This document shows, in pieces, positions 1 to 8,315 of a DNA stretch of 64,000 bases. Numbering within the stretch: position 1 is the stretch's first letter; every line of letters starts with the position of its first letter. A model generated the notes under the pieces. The model saw only the letters and a list, made by a program, of their open reading frames with translations, did no database searches and had not been told where the DNA came from. The translations under genes were made by a program, and so were the position numbers. The stretch is from contig JAGAJO010000004.1 of NCBI GenBank assembly GCA_017626015.1, positions 129,553 through 193,552 of the forward strand, written 5' to 3'. This stretch comes from Ruminococcus sp. (GTDB lineage Bacteria; Bacillota; Clostridia; Oscillospirales; Ruminococcaceae).

Positions 1-1
1 C

Positions 2-505
2 GACGGTGAGTTTATGGCGTTTGAAAGGCATGACGCTCAGTTCAATATATATTCGCCTGTCAGCAAGGGTTCTGTTTTCGGATACACCTCGGACAAGTCT
101 CAGGAATATCTTTGCGTGCAGGTGTACGATCAGCAGCTGACAAACGTTAATTTCGGTACATCGGTCAGACTGGAGCAGGGAGTGAAGAGCTCCACAGGGA
201 CTGTAACGGATATCGTATATTCAGAAAACGGGGATTTTTCCACTTACACATATGTTATCACTCCCGATAACCGTGATGAGTTGTTCGAGTTCGGCGATAT
301 TGACGTGGTTTTCGATGTTTATTCAAGGCTGGATACGGTGGTAGTTCCCAAAAAGGCGGTAAAGGATATTTCCGGGCGGACCTTTGTCAATCTTCTGATC
401 GACGGCGTAAAGGTGGAGCAGGACGTGGAGCTTGGCATAGAGGACAATGAAAATGTTGAGATCCTGTCGGGACTGTCAGGCGGCGAGGAGATAATTCTCA
501 ATTAA
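2..505 (+). CDS. C-terminal part of an efflux/secretion membrane fusion (HlyD/MacA-like) adaptor, 5' end outside window
   Basis: The frame is open from base 2, so the true start lies left of the window; 167 residues are visible. An internal ATG at 14 has no ribosome site and is not taken as the start. The visible part is beta-rich and ends with two features usual in the last domain of membrane fusion proteins: a segment reading VVVPKKAV (a position where HlyD/MacA proteins carry VP..A(V/L)) and a tail GLSGGEEIIL, like the G(L/V)..GE.VV ending of that family. Such proteins link an inner-membrane transporter to the cell exterior; in Gram-positives they often partner MacB-like ABC transporters. 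No transporter gene is in view. It is followed after 43 bp by a membrane protein gene on the same strand, probably in the same operon. The family call is moderate because only the C-terminus is present. Confidence 0.6.
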   Translation, partial: DGEFMAFERHDAQFNIYSPVSKGSVFGYTSDKSQEYLCVQVYDQQLTNVNFGTSVRLEQGVKSSTGTVTDIVYSENGDFSTYTYVITPDNRDELFEFGDIDVVFDVYSRLDTVVVPKKAVKDISGRTFVNLLIDGVKVEQDVELGIEDNENVEILSGLSGGEEIILN

Positions 506-548
506 TATATAAATAAAATAAAAACGGAACAACAGGAGGATTTAAAAA

Positions 549-1406
549 ATGAAGGATTTCTTGTCCAACGTATGGGTAAAAAGGGCAGTATCTGTGTTCA
601 ATATAGCGTACTTTGCTGTAATTGTACTCATCACATATGCTACCTTCCTTTATGATCTGGAATTTGCGGAGGGTAAGGAGCGGTCGTTCTTTACCGTATA
701 TGTAGTGGCAAGCGTAGTTTTTTTGGGACTGATGATATTTTCCCGCAACGAGCTGCCTACCAGAATGCTGAGCATACTTATGCTGCCGGTGGTATTCTGT
801 CTGATACTTTTCAATATGTACGACTGGATACTTATAATTCCTCCGTTTGCGGTTGCGCTGGTAATGTTCTTTGCCGCCGGGACCAATGAAACGCTGAAGG
901 TAATAATGGGTACTATTTACCTGCTTATGTATGTGCTGGGACTTGTGGCGTACTTCGTTTTCAATCTTCTTTTCGGCGGCACCTCTACGCTTACGGTGCT
1001 TAACGCCGACATGGACAGAAGTACGGATGTTTTCGGTCTTTACAAGCCGGAGTACACTAAGATCTGCGAGGTATCGGCGGACGAAAACACTATTTCTCCG
1101 GACGGCAAGTATCAGATCATTCTTTACGATGTTCAGGACAGCGACAAGGGCGGAGTCAAGATCTGCGTAGTTCCTTACGGAGAGGATATCAAGCTCAAGT
1201 TCTTTACACTTAAGCAAAAGGGTATTGAAAAGACGATCTCCAACAAGGGCATAAGAGGAACTGTTCCCGACGTAGGATGGATAATCGATGAGGAGGACGG
1301 AAAGCTAAAGGTCCAGTACAGGCTTTCTCCCGAGGACGGACTTAAAAAGACCTCCGTAACCAATATGCCGGATAAGCAGTATCTTGATTTCCTGGGTATA
1401 AGCTAA
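549..1406 (+). CDS. Polytopic membrane protein with extracytoplasmic C-terminal domain, unknown function
   Basis: Encodes 285 residues with a strong ribosome site (ggagga) 7 bases before the ATG. The first ~150 residues form about five hydrophobic segments (near residues 12-32, 45-62, 73-88, 93-108 and 120-142). The rest is a soluble domain containing SPDGKYQI, a phrase typical of a single beta-propeller-like or WD-like strand, but no full repeat series is seen. No catalytic motif was recognised. It lies 43 bp after the adaptor gene and before a bidirectional terminator, so it is likely the last gene of that operon and may assist the exporter, but this is inferred only from position. Confidence 0.75.
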   Translation: MKDFLSNVWVKRAVSVFNIAYFAVIVLITYATFLYDLEFAEGKERSFFTVYVVASVVFLGLMIFSRNELPTRMLSILMLPVVFCLILFNMYDWILIIPPFAVALVMFFAAGTNETLKVIMGTIYLLMYVLGLVAYFVFNLLFGGTSTLTVLNADMDRSTDVFGLYKPEYTKICEVSADENTISPDGKYQIILYDVQDSDKGGVKICVVPYGEDIKLKFFTLKQKGIEKTISNKGIRGTVPDVGWIIDEEDGKLKVQYRLSPEDGLKKTSVTNMPDKQYLDFLGIS

Positions 1407-1430
1407 GTGAATGCTTTGAATTTTCAGATA

Positions 1431-1471
1431 AAAAAGCAGGGACGAATAAATGTTCGCCCCTGCTTTTTATT
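1431..1471. terminator. Bidirectional intrinsic terminator
   Basis: A near-perfect inverted repeat (AAAAAGCAGGG-CGAA against TTCG-CCCTGCTTTTT, one mismatch) with A-runs on one side and T-runs on the other. It separates convergent genes and can serve the plus-strand membrane protein gene and the minus-strand hydrolase gene, whose stop codon it overlaps. Confidence 0.85.
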
Positions 1472-1991
1472 CAATTACGTTTATCTGACAGGATCGCATA
1501 GTCGCAAGAGCCGCTCTGTGGCTTTCTTCAGATACTCCTGCACAGCAGCTGCTGCGGACAATTATCTCGTTTTCGGGACAGTATGCCTTTATAAGCAGTG
1601 CATTTGATACCACGCATATATCGGTGCAAAGTCCGCACAGCTCTACAGTATCGTTTACATCAAGCTTATCAGCCAGCGTTTTTGCCAGATCGATCGAGCC
1701 GAAGGTAAGCTTTTCAAATATCTGCGCTTTGCCGTCAAGCGCCGCAGATACTCTTTTGTCCAGTTCCCAGCCCTCGCTGCCTTTTATACAGTGCTTAACG
1801 GGCAGCTGCTTTCCCTCGGAGGTCTCAAGATAGTTTTTAAAGTGGGTATCCATAGTGGCGTATATCACACCGCCGGTTTTGTAACCGGCGATCAGGCGGC
1901 AGACGTTATCCACGATTTTCTGAGCAGCCGGAGAACCGAGACTGCCGTCCACGAAATCCTTCTGCATATCCACAACAACAAGATATTTCAT
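1467..1991 (-). CDS. Isochorismatase-fold cysteine hydrolase (nicotinamidase-like)
   Basis: Encodes 174 residues, a normal length for a single-domain cysteine hydrolase. The fold signature is clear: VVVDMQKDF at residues 5-13 gives catalytic Asp8, FEKLTFGS gives Lys94, and LCTDICVVSNAL gives nucleophile Cys126 after the usual cis-peptide stretch. TMDTH (47-51) places Asp48 and His50 where nicotinamidases bind their metal, so nicotinamide deamidation for NAD salvage is the most likely reaction, though isochorismatases and N-carbamoyl hydrolases share much of this. It follows the Hpt gene by 21 bp on the same strand and probably shares its promoter; no functional link between the two is obvious. 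Confidence 0.85.
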   Translation of the reverse strand: MKYLVVVDMQKDFVDGSLGSPAAQKIVDNVCRLIAGYKTGGVIYATMDTHFKNYLETSEGKQLPVKHCIKGSEGWELDKRVSAALDGKAQIFEKLTFGSIDLAKTLADKLDVNDTVELCGLCTDICVVSNALLIKAYCPENEIIVRSSCCAGVSEESHRAALATMRSCQINVIE

Positions 1992-2012
1992 TTTACATTA
2001 CCTCCGGAGATC

Positions 2013-2357
2013 TCAGGCGTTTTTTATAGCGTTTGAAATTTCAAGATACATATTATAAGCCTCGCCAAAGGTCTTTTCCATTGTCTTATAATCCTTATCA
2101 CGGATAGAGTCCATTACTTCGCAGCATTTTCTTAAAAGACCGTTCATGCATAGCGTTCCCGTTACTGATTTCATTGCATGGACGGCTTTCATCACTCCGT
2201 CATAATCTGCGGCTTCCACGCAGTTTTTTGCCTCGTCAAAGGTATTGTCTGTAAGAAAATTCACCAGCAGACTTTCATAAAGCTCTTTTTCGTCCAGAAA
2301 CTTTTCGACTCCCTCGTCATAAGCTATGCCGCAGTCAACAAGCAGTTTTTTATTCAT
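2013..2357 (-). CDS. Stand-alone histidine phosphotransfer (Hpt) domain protein
   Basis: A 114-residue all-helical protein matching the Hpt family in size. The phosphorylation motif is AVHAMKSVTGTLCMNGL with phospho-accepting His60, followed by the family's Lys63 and a later Gly. Hpt proteins shuttle phosphate between receiver domains in multi-step relays. No kinase or regulator is adjacent; the hybrid kinase with its own Hpt gene is 24 kb away, so this one probably serves a different or additional partner. The ATG has a strong ribosome site (ggagggg) and a good promoter just upstream. Confidence 0.88.
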   Translation of the reverse strand: MNKKLLVDCGIAYDEGVEKFLDEKELYESLLVNFLTDNTFDEAKNCVEAADYDGVMKAVHAMKSVTGTLCMNGLLRKCCEVMDSIRDKDYKTMEKTFGEAYNMYLEISNAIKNA

Positions 2358-2377
2358 ATGCTCCCCTCCTATTATTA

Positions 2378-2406
2378 ATTATACACCTTCTTGTAATAGT
2401 TTTCAA
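2378..2406 (-). promoter_or_regulatory. Sigma-A promoter for the Hpt gene
   Basis: On the minus strand TTGAAA, 17-bp spacer, TATAAT, about 20 bp upstream of the Hpt start codon. Confidence 0.75.
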
Positions 2407-2497
2407 TAGGTTTATTAATAATTCTGTAAAACACACAAAAATAGCGTGATCAATTTACACATTTTTCACAGTTATATGCAACAAAGTACAGATCGCA

Positions 2498-2533
2498 TAA
2501 AAATCGGGCAGACAATTTACTTGTCTGCCCGAT
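2498..2533 (-). terminator. Terminator of the dynamin-like operon
   Basis: Perfect 13-bp stem (ATCGGGCAGACAA / TTGTCTGCCCGAT) followed on the minus strand by a T-run, starting 22 bp after the stop codon of the last dynamin-like gene. Confidence 0.9.
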
Positions 2534-2554
2534 AAAATATGTTAAACAGTTCTG

Positions 2555-4327
2555 TCATGCGTTAAAGGTACACTGCTCCAAAAGCTGTTTAGGCTCTCTC
2601 ATACGCCGCTTAGCCTCTGCAAGAGTGGAAATGATCTCGTCATTGTCGTAGCGGCTCATCATTTCCTTAGCCTGATTAAGTGCGTCTCTGCCCATTTCGA
2701 CCTGATACTGGTACAGGCTGTCCAGACGTGAAGCTGCCTTGACCTCCAGATCCTGATAAACGGTTTTGATATCCTTTACGATATTTGTTCTTATTTCATC
2801 ATAATTTTCAAGAGCAATATCGATGATATCCGTAGTTTTTTTCTTTTTCAGAATGCTGCTGAAGGTACTCATTGCTGCGGGTGGGAAGTTTTCGCTGGTG
2901 CCGAACAGCTTTACGCCCATAACGCTTCTTGTGACATTCTTGTTCATCGACATCATTATTCTTTCCACAGACGGAGCCTTTGTGACCTCGGACATATCGT
3001 CTATTCCCAGTGCGCCTGCAAGCTCACGGCTCATTTTCTCCACAAGCTCGGCTACTGCGTCTCTGTGACATTCTATACAGGTCCTGTAAGCTTCGCCCAC
3101 CTTTTCCATAAGGAATGAGTAGAAGTATTTTTCAATATCCTCCGAGGAATAGATCTCCTCGCCGTTTTCGTCCTTGGCTCTGCATTCAAGTATGCTTGCC
3201 CTGAGCTTGGAGAAAAATTCGTACATCCACGTCTCGGCTTCCTGCTGCATTTCCAGTATGGAAAGGTGCAGCGCAGGCTTTTTATCCTCCAGCGCCTGTT
3301 GAAGCTCTGTACACTGCTTTTCAAATTCCTTTGCCTTTTCCTCCAGCTTCTGCTTGTCAAGCTCGGTCATATCGCTTATCAGCCGCAGCTTTGAGTTTAT
3401 TTCGCTGCACATCTGATCGAGCATTGTTATAACTCGTTTGGAGCGTATAACGTCCTTCTGCATAATAATATCACGGTTGAGCGAAAGCTCGAACTGCAAA
3501 AACTGAGTTTCGTAAAATTCTCTGGTACCCTTGTCGGGAGGCCTTTTTTCTCCCAGCTTTCTTTTAAGCTCGTCTCCGCCGCTTATGCCGTAAACGATCG
3601 CATTAGGCACTATCCTCTCGGAGATACCTCTGAACCGTCTCATGATCTTATCAACGTCCGATTGGGAATTAAGGGCATCGACCATATTTACAAGCACATA
3701 AAGCATTCCGAAACGCTGGGGCTGGACGTGGCTTGCGAGAAAGATCTGTTCTGTTTCCGAAAATGGCAGCAGACAGGAAGCCGCATACATAATTGCGTCG
3801 GCGTTTACAATATATTCCTCCACCTGCTTATCCAGGGATTCCAGATCGGAAAGCCCCGGCGTGTCAACTATCCGTATGTCACGGAGTATAGGAGCGTTGT
3901 CCTTTATCTGCACGCAGGATATTTTTGCCGGAAAGAGCTTCATTCTTCTTTCGAGATTTTCCCTTGTGATATCCTCCAGCACAAGTGGAACACGCTGTCC
4001 GTTTTCAAGTATCGCCTCCACCGACTGTGTGTGACCGAACGAGATCTCGTTTATGGTATAGGTTTCCGGCGTAACGTTGATCGGAGCCAGATTCTTGCCC
4101 AGCAGGGCGTTGATAATGGTGCTTTTACCTCTTTTAAATTCACCCAGAATTACCAGAGTAAAAGGCTCCTCACATTTTTTTGCGATCAGTGCGTCCCAGT
4201 CCTTCAGTCCTGCAACGCAGTCTGCGCCCAGGACCGCTGAGATCTTCTCGTCCTCGATTATTTCATTAAGCTTGCGTCGGATAAGGTCGATATCCTTTTC
4301 GGCGGGCTTTAAAAGTTCGTTTTCCAT
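2555..4327 (-). CDS. Dynamin-family GTPase without visible membrane segment (second of the pair)
   Basis: Encodes 590 residues. The GTPase domain carries the P-loop GEFKRGKST (62-70), a switch-I threonine region (PETYT near 86-92) and G3 motif DTPGL near 153. This is the bacterial dynamin-like protein signature rather than a small Ras-like GTPase. The rest is mainly helical with a charged coiled-coil-like region (about 310-390), as expected for the stalk. No hydrophobic paddle or transmembrane hairpin is evident, unlike the partner encoded at 5349-7400. Bacterial dynamin-like proteins remodel or seal membranes and often work in pairs with one membrane-bound and one soluble member. Its ATG overlaps the preceding gene's stop (TAATG), implying translational coupling with the degenerate M48-like protein. 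Confidence 0.88.
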   Translation of the reverse strand: MENELLKPAEKDIDLIRRKLNEIIEDEKISAVLGADCVAGLKDWDALIAKKCEEPFTLVILGEFKRGKSTIINALLGKNLAPINVTPETYTINEISFGHTQSVEAILENGQRVPLVLEDITRENLERRMKLFPAKISCVQIKDNAPILRDIRIVDTPGLSDLESLDKQVEEYIVNADAIMYAASCLLPFSETEQIFLASHVQPQRFGMLYVLVNMVDALNSQSDVDKIMRRFRGISERIVPNAIVYGISGGDELKRKLGEKRPPDKGTREFYETQFLQFELSLNRDIIMQKDVIRSKRVITMLDQMCSEINSKLRLISDMTELDKQKLEEKAKEFEKQCTELQQALEDKKPALHLSILEMQQEAETWMYEFFSKLRASILECRAKDENGEEIYSSEDIEKYFYSFLMEKVGEAYRTCIECHRDAVAELVEKMSRELAGALGIDDMSEVTKAPSVERIMMSMNKNVTRSVMGVKLFGTSENFPPAAMSTFSSILKKKKTTDIIDIALENYDEIRTNIVKDIKTVYQDLEVKAASRLDSLYQYQVEMGRDALNQAKEMMSRYDNDEIISTLAEAKRRMREPKQLLEQCTFNA

Positions 4328-5307
4328 TACAGCTGCCCTCCGTTTCCTATAATAACGCTTGTGCGCACATCGCAGATCTGTCCTGACTGGGCGTGCTTTT
4401 CAATATCGACCACGTCCTTGCGCCAGGAGTAAAGCGTATGACAGTAAAGAAACTCGTTACTTGCCAGCAATGCCCTTTCCAGCTCGGTAAGCTGACCCTC
4501 GACCTTTAGGGTGCGTGAGGAGCTTGCATGGATAGACTGGGCTTTGGAGCTTATGTCGTTAAAATCAAATTCCTTCTGAGCTCTTCCGTAAAAGTCCATA
4601 TAACCCTTGTTTAAAAGTCCCGAGGCGATATCAAGGTATCTGCCGGGCTTGTCGAGACAGATCATTGCAGCCCTGTTGGCGGTCACGTCGGCATATTTCA
4701 CCCACTGCACCAGCGCCGAGTAGAGCTGATTTCCTATCGGCTGATTATAGGAACGTTCTATGGGCTTGTATACGTTTCTGTTGACGTTCAGGTATGTGTA
4801 CGCCATATTGTACGTGCAGTGATTATTCTGTATTCTTCCGCATTCGCAGCCTATAAGCATCGTAAGCTCATCCATTGAACACATATCCACCAGCCGCTTT
4901 GTAAGCACTATGCAAGGCTCTATGATCTCGCTGGCTATGGAGTATGCAAGCGCTCTGTCCAGATCCTCTCTGATAAAGACGATGGGCACGATAAGCTCCA
5001 GCCGTTCTGCGCACTTCTTCACAATATCGTATATTTCCGGATATTTCAGTGGTCCTACCTGATTGCATTTCATAAACAGATGCTTAGCCTCCGCTGAAAT
5101 GTCCTGAGAATTTATAGCCTTAAAAAGCTTTGAGCTTCCGCTCAGTCCCATTATTTTCTGACGCACGGCGAAGTCGGATTCATATGCGTAATCGAGACTG
5201 CCGTCCACCATATGGTTCTGATAAGAGCGTGTATATGCGTTGAGATAGGAGCGGAAGCCTGTATCGATCTGAAGAAGCGGATTTATTTTCTCTGTAATTT
5301 CACTCAT
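4327..5307 (-). CDS. M48 peptidase-like protein with degenerate zinc site (pseudo-peptidase) in dynamin operon
   Basis: Start taken at ATG 5307, 7 bases after AGGAGG; a TTG 24 bases earlier sits before the ribosome site. The 326-residue product has the M48 layout: a helical N-terminus, KYPEIYDIVKKCAERL, a strand ending in IVLTKRLV, then DELTMLIGCECGRIQNNH (146-163). In active M48 enzymes the last block reads GHE..GHI..(G/N)H; here both zinc-binding histidines are changed (Cys154, Arg158) while Glu155 remains. The later block VKYADVTANRAA resembles the E(Y/F).AD....A segment but lacks its leading acidic ligand. It is therefore probably not a classical metalloprotease and may be a structural partner. 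It lies between two dynamin-like GTPase genes, overlapping the downstream one by one base. The alternative, an unrelated fold with chance similarity, is possible. Confidence 0.6.
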   Translation of the reverse strand: MSEITEKINPLLQIDTGFRSYLNAYTRSYQNHMVDGSLDYAYESDFAVRQKIMGLSGSSKLFKAINSQDISAEAKHLFMKCNQVGPLKYPEIYDIVKKCAERLELIVPIVFIREDLDRALAYSIASEIIEPCIVLTKRLVDMCSMDELTMLIGCECGRIQNNHCTYNMAYTYLNVNRNVYKPIERSYNQPIGNQLYSALVQWVKYADVTANRAAMICLDKPGRYLDIASGLLNKGYMDFYGRAQKEFDFNDISSKAQSIHASSSRTLKVEGQLTELERALLASNEFLYCHTLYSWRKDVVDIEKHAQSGQICDVRTSVIIGNGGQL

Positions 5308-5348
5308 TGAGTGTCCTCCTAATAATAACAAAATTAATCAGAAAAATT

Positions 5349-7400
5349 TCAGCTTCCCGCTTCGTCTGCGAGAGTGCGCCTTACGGCGTATGCGTCCTGA
5401 ACTATGTCGCTTGCCGTTCCCGCAATAATGTGAAGCCGCTCCATTTCCTTTTGCGACAGGTTATTCTTTTCCGCCTTAAGATCGTTAAGGTTATCCAGCG
5501 TTTCCTGGGTATCCCGCAGAATGATCTCAGTCTCCTCCTCGATCTTGCCCTTGAGGCTTTCAAAGGATGAGAACACCTGGCGTCTTACAGTTTCCGTGAA
5601 GTCGTTATTGAGCTTCATTTCATGGAACTGCTTTCTGACCTGAGTTTTGAAGTTTGATTTATACTTATCGATCCTTTCCTTTACAAGGATCTTGTCAACT
5701 GCGAAGTTGGAGGTAAATGTGCCTGCGATACCTGCAAATGCCATAAGACACAGCGTTATCGGACCTGCCGCAGTGATTCCGAAGAACCCGGCGAAGAATG
5801 CCGCCGCATAGTAGGTGGCGTAAAAACCGGCAAGACCTGTCGCACCTCCGAGAAGAGCGCCCTTGATACCGGATTCCCTGAAGCCGAGGAACAGTCCTCC
5901 CACGCCGTAGGAGCCTATAGCGGCGCCAATGATCTTGTCTATCATGCCGCCATTCTGGGAGACTCTGCCTGATATAGTGAACATTTCCTGTATCCTTGCG
6001 ACCGATTCAAAAAATTCGTCTTCAAATTCCTGAAGTCTCTCAGCCTCTCCGCTGACTGCGTTATTGATGGAATTCTGTATCTGCTCGCATATGATCTGCG
6101 CTCTTGCCTCGATGCTTTCCTTGATCTTCTCGGTGAGCTTGCTGGTAATGATCTTGAGCTGATCCTTTTTAAAATCATCGGAGGACATCTGGAAGCTGTC
6201 GATAACCTCCATTGCCGCTTCCTCGATATTTGTCCAGTAGTTGTCAAGCACCGGTTTCAGGTCGTCGAAAACCTGATTGGCGGCGTTGTTGATCTTTACA
6301 AATTCCTGCCTCTTGAGATTTCTTATATCGTCGATCTCCTTTATGGCGGCGTTGTATTTCTCCATAAATTCGTCGTTTTCCATCATAAGGGCGTTTTCCT
6401 GCATTACGATGGAGCGCAGTATCTCTGTACCGGAATTGGTTATCTTGTTTGCCAGTATCTGGAGCGTGATAACGCCTCTCTCCTGAGTCAGCAGCGTTTC
6501 CAGAGCCTTTTCAAACTCCGGAAAATTAGACTGCTCCAGCAGCTCCTGACTGCCGATAGTCTTTGCCGTCAGGGCACGCTTAGCATACACCCCGATAACT
6601 CTCGGAGTGCCGATCTTTCTTTTATACACGGCAAATTCACGGGAATCCTCTCCCATTACCTTCTTTGCCTTTTCCATAACGTACTTGCCGATCCTTGCAC
6701 GCACTGTTTCGACTATTTTATTTTCGTCCTCCTGAGAAAACGTACCGAAGCAGTTTACGACGAAGATGATCCTTCCAACGTCTGAGGTAAGCATTTTCTT
6801 TTCGAGGAACTCCTTTTCAAACTGTGAAAAAGGAGAGTTTGCGCTGATGACGAAAACGGCTGCGTCGATCTTGGGGATGATCGACAGGGTAACGTTAGTC
6901 ATCTGGTCGTCATCGTTAAGACCCGGGGTATCGATGATATCCACATTGTTGCGGCAGAATTCCGTATCGTAATATACGGTGGCTTCCTTGACGGTTTCCG
7001 CCTTCTTTTCCGATTCGCTGGTGAGCTTGGTAACGTATTCCTCCAGTCTGTCTATCTCGACCTTTTCGGAATCTCCGTTTTTATATTCCACCTGAACGTA
7101 CGGCTCGGTGCTGTATGTAACTCTGTTAAGCGTTGCGGTTGCAGGCAGAACGTCGGCAGGCAGCACCTCCTGTCCCAGCAGGGCGTTTATAAGGGTACTT
7201 TTTCCTCGCTTGAATTCACCCACTATAGCTACCTCGAAATGCTCGTCCTTGGCTTTTTCGAGAGTTTCCCGGATAGATTCGGCAGTGTTTACCAGCGAGA
7301 TTTCCTCACTGAGCTTAAGCAGGCTTTTCAGGTCGGCGGTGAGGTTTTCCACCGTTTCCTTATATGCCGCATAGCTTGAGTAGTCAATTTGCTTTTCCAT
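5349..7400 (-). CDS. Membrane-associated dynamin-family GTPase (first of the pair)
   Basis: Start taken at ATG 7400, with ggagg 6 bases upstream; a GTG directly before it is less well placed. The 683-residue product has P-loop GEFKRGKST (61-69), switch region LPATATLN, G3 motif DTPGLNDDD near 155, and FVVNCFG where the G4 specificity motif would fall. Residues about 490-570 are Gly/Ala-rich and hydrophobic, enough for a membrane-inserting hairpin or two transmembrane helices, followed by a helical return arm with a coiled coil. This is the layout of bacterial dynamin-like proteins. Together with the soluble GTPase downstream it forms a likely hetero-oligomeric pair acting on the cytoplasmic membrane, a setting linked in other bacteria to membrane repair and phage or antibiotic stress. 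Confidence 0.9.
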   Translation of the reverse strand: MEKQIDYSSYAAYKETVENLTADLKSLLKLSEEISLVNTAESIRETLEKAKDEHFEVAIVGEFKRGKSTLINALLGQEVLPADVLPATATLNRVTYSTEPYVQVEYKNGDSEKVEIDRLEEYVTKLTSESEKKAETVKEATVYYDTEFCRNNVDIIDTPGLNDDDQMTNVTLSIIPKIDAAVFVISANSPFSQFEKEFLEKKMLTSDVGRIIFVVNCFGTFSQEDENKIVETVRARIGKYVMEKAKKVMGEDSREFAVYKRKIGTPRVIGVYAKRALTAKTIGSQELLEQSNFPEFEKALETLLTQERGVITLQILANKITNSGTEILRSIVMQENALMMENDEFMEKYNAAIKEIDDIRNLKRQEFVKINNAANQVFDDLKPVLDNYWTNIEEAAMEVIDSFQMSSDDFKKDQLKIITSKLTEKIKESIEARAQIICEQIQNSINNAVSGEAERLQEFEDEFFESVARIQEMFTISGRVSQNGGMIDKIIGAAIGSYGVGGLFLGFRESGIKGALLGGATGLAGFYATYYAAAFFAGFFGITAAGPITLCLMAFAGIAGTFTSNFAVDKILVKERIDKYKSNFKTQVRKQFHEMKLNNDFTETVRRQVFSSFESLKGKIEEETEIILRDTQETLDNLNDLKAEKNNLSQKEMERLHIIAGTASDIVQDAYAVRRTLADEAGS

Positions 7401-7493
7401 CACAAACCTCCAGTTTCATATTTAAGACCGTCATGTCGCAGGGTCTTAGAGATATCTAAACAAAATAAAAACAGCTATACTATCATACCTTAC

Positions 7494-7523
7494 ATTATAT
7501 CATAATAATTACGTTCAAGTCAA
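7494..7523 (-). promoter_or_regulatory. Sigma-A promoter of the dynamin-like operon
   Basis: Minus strand TTGACT, 18-bp spacer, TATAAT, about 95 bp upstream of the first gene's start. Confidence 0.75.
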
Positions 7524-7784
7524 GATTTTCCTGCGATCGAGTACGAAAAATTACCCTTTTGCACAAATAATGAACAGCTCTATACTGCACATTTCACAAC
7601 AGATTTTAATTTTTTAAGTCATGTAACACAATATATTGTATTAAGGCAATCCCGCACAATCACCGCCTGACGGCTTTGTGTACGTCTTGCTTGCAAATAT
7701 CAGATATGGATTTTCCGGTTCGGCTTATCCGTAATATGCATTAAAGCGGATAAGTCAGGCATACTATGTAATGAGGTGAAAAAA
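7524..7784. other. Intergenic region between divergent dynamin operon and tspO
   Basis: The whole gap is 7401-7784. It is AT-rich, holds the dynamin operon promoter, a stretch near 7640 (ttaaggcaatcccgcacaa) resembling the right end of the dispersed repeat found elsewhere in the window, and an 8-bp inverted repeat CTTATCCG / CGGATAAG at 7724-7754, just upstream of tspO, that could be an operator. No coding region was seen. Confidence 0.5.
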
Positions 7785-8273
7785 ATGAACATAAAATGCA
7801 TAAACTTACATTCTCTGAAGCTGAAAGCTCTCCTTGTCTCTATTGCCGTTCCGCTGTTGACCGGCGTCTTGTCAAATCTGCTTTCGGGGAGGATCAAGCC
7901 TGTTTACCTATCCATGGAAAAACCTTCTTTCGCACCGCCGCCATGGGTTTTTCCGGTAGTGTGGAGCATACTTTTTATTCTCATGGGGATATCCTGCTAT
8001 CTGATATACGAAAGCGTTTCTCCGTTTCGGAAAAAGGCGCTTTACGCTTACGGGACGCAGCTGTTTCTCAATATGTTCTGGACGCTGATATTCTTCCGGC
8101 TCGGGCTTTATCTTTTTGCCGCCGTATGGCTGGGACTTATCATGACCGCCGCTTTGGTGACGATCATATACTTCTACAAGATAAACAAATGCGCGGCGTA
8201 TCTACAGATACCGTATATGCTTTGGCTTGTGTTTGCGCTTTTACTTAATGCGTGCGTTTATTTTCTTAACTGA
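7785..8273 (+). CDS. tspO: TspO/MBR family membrane protein
   Basis: Start set at ATG 7785, after GAGGTG; a GTG at 7776 overlaps that ribosome site. The 162-residue product has five hydrophobic helices and the family's hallmark residues: PPPWVFPVVWSILFILMG in the loop and helix 2, Q/N/W in LFLNMFWTLIFF, and the late PYMLWLVFALLLN. TspO proteins bind porphyrins and related ligands in the membrane and are linked to tetrapyrrole handling and stress. It is a single-gene unit: a possible operator palindrome lies upstream and a bidirectional terminator follows. It also resembles the CrtK label used in older annotations. Confidence 0.92.
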   Translation: MNIKCINLHSLKLKALLVSIAVPLLTGVLSNLLSGRIKPVYLSMEKPSFAPPPWVFPVVWSILFILMGISCYLIYESVSPFRKKALYAYGTQLFLNMFWTLIFFRLGLYLFAAVWLGLIMTAALVTIIYFYKINKCAAYLQIPYMLWLVFALLLNACVYFLN

Positions 8274-8277
8274 AACC

Positions 8278-8311
8278 AAAACGCCCCGGATATTCAAATT
8301 CCGGGGCGTTT
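8278..8311. terminator. Bidirectional terminator between tspO and thioesterase
   Basis: AAACGCCCCGGA / TCCGGGGCGTTT stem with a short loop, directly after the tspO stop and just before the stop of the convergent thioesterase gene. Confidence 0.88.
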
Positions 8312-8315
8312 AAGA

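Noticed and set aside
498-1217. Long open frame on the minus strand opposite the membrane protein gene
   Set aside because: It mirrors the codons of the plus-strand gene, has no ribosome site, and its composition (many His, Tyr, Arg) is typical of antisense shadows.
4327-5307. Active M48 metalloprotease
   Set aside because: Both zinc His of HExxH are replaced by Cys and Arg, and the third acidic ligand is not visible, so an active-enzyme call is not supported.
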